This document shows positions 61,126-64,000 of a stretch of DNA of 64,000 nt, piece after piece. Under the pieces are notes generated by a model, which had not been told where the DNA came from, did no database searches, and worked only from the letters and a program-made list of their open reading frames with translations. Position 1 is the first letter of the stretch. Each line of letters starts with the position of its first letter. Source of the stretch: Oncomelania hupensis (taxonomy: Eukaryota > Mollusca > Gastropoda > Littorinimorpha > Pomatiopsidae); NCBI GenBank assembly GCA_036898135.1, contig CM072512.1:13870425-13934424 (forward strand), written 5' to 3'. A program made the position numbers and the translations under genes.

Positions 61126-61802
61126 ATTTAGGTAGGATATTTACAGAACGACGTTATTTCTCTTTTCTAATGCTTGGATGGTTTTCCCTCTAAAATGTAT
61201 CCACCCATCAAAATCACAACACAAATCTCTATATTGTTTGGCTACTCGGCTTAGAAGATGAACACTTACGTTTTTATAAACTTTCAAGGGTCGTCGGAAT
61301 CTGCTTGCCCGGAGTTTTGAGCCTTCCCTCTGGGCAAGGTGCCCGGTCCCAAAGGACCAAACCTCTTTGACTTTAACGTATACACTCTTTGTTTGCTTGA
61401 GCTCAAACTGCGCTGTACAAAAGCAATACTGTCTACGAGTACCACCAATTTACAAATGACTTCCAGCTGTCGCTCCCGCCCTCATTTCTGTTGCTACATT
61501 ACGACTACTATTAACACAACGTACAGTATTGTACCGACATTACAAATAATTTTATTTTCTTATCACCAGCCATAATTATCGAGAGTAGTATAGCAAAGCA
61601 TACGACCTGTCGTAAAAAAGAGTTGCCGAGGCAATATATTTGAAATATTATAAGCCACGCCTACTGACATTTTTTTGAGTTACTGTTAGGGAGAGTATTT
61701 AATCAGCGTTAAGTGACATCTTAAAATGTTTTGTGTACACAGCTAGCAAAATGATGTTTCACTAAAAATACCTCCATGAAATTGCATCACTTTATATGAA
61801 AT

Positions 61803-61838
<36 letters not shown>

Positions 61839-61851
61839 AACTACTACTACA

Positions 61852-61911
<60 letters not shown>
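61803..61911. repeat. (CTA)n microsatellite
   Basis: About 36 units with a few CAA interruptions; it continues beyond the R570 insertion as (CTA)n at 63,363. Confidence 0.92.
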
Positions 61912-61912
<1 letters not shown>

Positions 61913-62446
61913 ACATTACATTACATTACATGCTTATTGCTTTAGGTCCAGCGGACTCTTCCGAGCCAAATCAGGACCGGACAACCCCTGATCCGCATAA
62001 AAGATCTGCTGAAACAACCCTAGTGGTAAAACTGAAAGCTCTCCACCAGCCAGTCACTTTACAATAAAGACATCCCACGCAGGGGACGCTGAGGCTGTAC
62101 TCTAATTTATCGAACCCCCGTTTACAAAAACAAATTATACAAACATCATTATAAATTATCAACAAAACACATACATATAAAATGCCTACATTGCTAAATA
62201 ATAACATCATAGGAAGCCCTAACGACCACCTGGCAGAAAGCGTCCAATATTCCCAAGCTGATCCAACAGACCTCATACACAAATAAGGAGTCTTGTCCCG
62301 GAAGACTTTTCAAGAAAAAAGGTAGGTGACTGGTCTAGCGAAGGAGATAGTATAGCAGATTGATAGAACAGAGCAGGAATGTGAAGGAGCAAATGAGAAA
62401 GACAGCGACAGTGGGAATTTAAAGCACTAAATTTCCAGAAAGTGGG

Positions 62447-63326
62447 GATACCATACCTGTCAAGTGCTACGGATTTTTGCGTAGCGCTACGCATTTTAAA
62501 CATTTTCCCATTGCTATGGCGTATCACAAAGCTGCTACGCAATTTTTCAAAAGTGACGATAATATTTTTTAACCAAGCGGGTTTTCGCGCGAAAATAGTC
62601 TGTTCCGGTCGAGTCCGGTTTAAAGACACTTAGTAAAAGCACCGCACTTCCGCAACACGTGTTCGTTCAGAACTTCAGTCTACGATCAGTTTTTGTGAGG
62701 GAGAGACAGACGGAGTTGAACAAAGAAAATGGCAAAGCCTCCACCTAAAAAACTCAAACGACCAGGAAGGCACCTGCCTGAATGGGAAACCGATAAGGAT
62801 TTTGAAAGCCTAGTGGAGAAGTCCAAAGAAAGTAGACTCAATAAAGTTTAGTAATAGCATACTTATGAGTTACTCATATGCTATTACTAAACTTTATTGA
62901 GTCTACTGATGCATTAAAAAAATTGTTTTCCTTACCAGTGCTATGAAAGTTTAGAACTCCATGGAAGCCATGTAAATGATGTGATGCTGAACCTGGTCTT
63001 GAGACAAAATAGGAGATTTTCCTACCGATTTCTTATCTCTTCTTTTTTTTTTTTTTGGCATTTTCACTTTTATTTTGAAAAACGTACATAAAATTTGAAA
63101 ATGTTTATAATGATAATGGTAATAGCTAAAGTGTTGTGCATTAACAAGATTTTACAATAAATTTGTAAGCACATTGGATGTGTGTGTTTATATTGGATGC
63201 AGAAGTTTCCAGTTTTGTTGCGAATCGCGTGATTCACATTAGTGCTACACCAAACCTTCATTTGCTATGTTTTTTCTGATAAATTGCTACACCACAACCC
63301 CAAAAACCCTTGAAGGGTATGGGATA
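62447..63326 (+). mobile_element. DNA transposon, 872 bp, nested in R570
   Basis: The element 62,451-63,322 has imperfect TIRs CCATACCTGTCAAG / CCATACCCTTCAAG and a GATA duplication (62,447-62,450 and 63,323-63,326); removing it restores the R570 sequence. It holds a 40-codon ORF (62,729-62,851, MAKPPPKKLKRPGRHLPEWE...) whose LPEWE..KDFE.L style resembles the start of zinc-finger transposases. The ORF runs into a 31-bp-arm palindrome. Superfamily not assigned. Confidence 0.75.
62831..62907. other. Perfect 31-bp inverted repeat
   Basis: Arms 62,831-62,861 and 62,877-62,907 with a 15-bp loop, overlapping the end of the small ORF in the nested transposon. Confidence 0.9.
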
Positions 63327-63362
63327 CTATTTATACTGAAACCCCCGGCACCCCAAAGGGGG

Positions 63363-63465
<103 letters not shown>

Positions 63466-64000
63466 TTTTCAAAAAGAATTACATTTATATACAGTGCACA
63501 TTACACAAAGCCTCAATGCTCGCACTTACATATTCATTTACTATTCATAAAAAAATAATAATACTTTATTTTTAAACGGTATACATACATAGAGGTACAG
63601 ATCTATAAAGGGCAAAACACGCATAATTATGGTCAACCTAAAACTTACTTATACATTCAAAACGCTACCCCCCTCTAAGATTAAGAAAAATATTTAACGT
63701 TAAATGATGCTGTGTACGTCTGCTAAATCAATTTGTGTCAAAGACAACTAATTTCTTTGAGCAGTAAGCTAGCTGTTCACGTGATATGTCCTGTGCGACT
63801 TATTAATGTGTGACACAGGAATATACTTCACGGAAAACTGTACCCCGAGCGACGTTGATCTTGGGCCTACTCGTACCATCATTTCAAAACGATGTGCCCT
63901 ACAGCTTCATGATCTTTGAGTGCGAAATGTAGTCACTGCAATCGCCTTTTGCCTGGGACTACGTGAAATGATTTGACAGCGATTACCGTTCTGCGGAAAA

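Larger units (their letters stand above)
61912..63362 (-). mobile_element. R570 copy interrupted by an 872-bp transposon
   Basis: 61,912-62,450 and 63,327-63,362 together make one full-length R570 (minus orientation), inserted inside a (CTA)n array present on both sides. It carries the same ORF of about 103 codons (61,971-62,282) as the reference copy. Confidence 0.85.

Overview
This is eukaryotic, almost certainly animal, genomic DNA. It has two intron-split genes with GT/GC-AG splice sites, tRNA-derived SINEs, many non-LTR fragments, cut-and-paste transposon relics, an intact LTR retrotransposon and an extreme density of di- and trinucleotide tracts. Repeat style and gene content suggest a marine lophotrochozoan, most likely a mollusc. 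The taxon is an inference and cannot be fixed from the sequence alone.

Layout. (1) 1-1,400: tail of a LINE reverse transcriptase, microsatellites and a tiny retroposon. (2) 1,604-11,594, + strand: a complete four-exon gene for a RASD (Dexras1/Rhes) type small GTPase. Intron 1 holds a polypurine tract of about 850 bp, and intron 3 appears to be a GC-AG intron. (3) 11,595-26,000: a long AT-rich stretch without genes. It holds a degenerate repeat, several miniature transposons, retroposon copies and a strong poly(A) signal at 23,688. (4) 26,561 to about 57,320, - strand: a gene of about 31 kb encoding a cyclic-nucleotide-binding-domain protein (CNBD2-like). I assembled it from nine exons with matching splice phases; its 5' part is missing or lies outside the window. 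(5) 31,219-39,307, + strand: inside the last 17-kb intron of that gene, a full-length Ty3/Gypsy element. It has 1,536-bp LTRs that look about 99.8% identical, a 5-bp target duplication and one open gag-pol frame of 1,494 codons. (6) 57,400-64,000: microsatellites, SINE and retroposon copies, and a transposon nested in a retroposon; no confident gene.

The RASD and CNB genes are convergent. The GTPase would act in membrane-proximal G-protein/cAMP-linked signalling. The CNB protein resembles a family whose mammalian member works in sperm. Nothing in the window shows that the two are functionally linked.

Main points of interest. The Gypsy element has integrase before reverse transcriptase, a Ty1/Copia-like order known from the Gmr1 lineage, and looks very recently inserted. 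The CNB gene has an apparent 1-bp frameshift in one very short exon, and an insertion of about 240 residues splits its CNB fold. A retroposon family of about 570 bp (called R570 here) occurs in many copies with 11-14 bp target duplications, including a copy only 30 bp long. The RASD gene carries a tandem duplication of its exon 2 splice acceptor.
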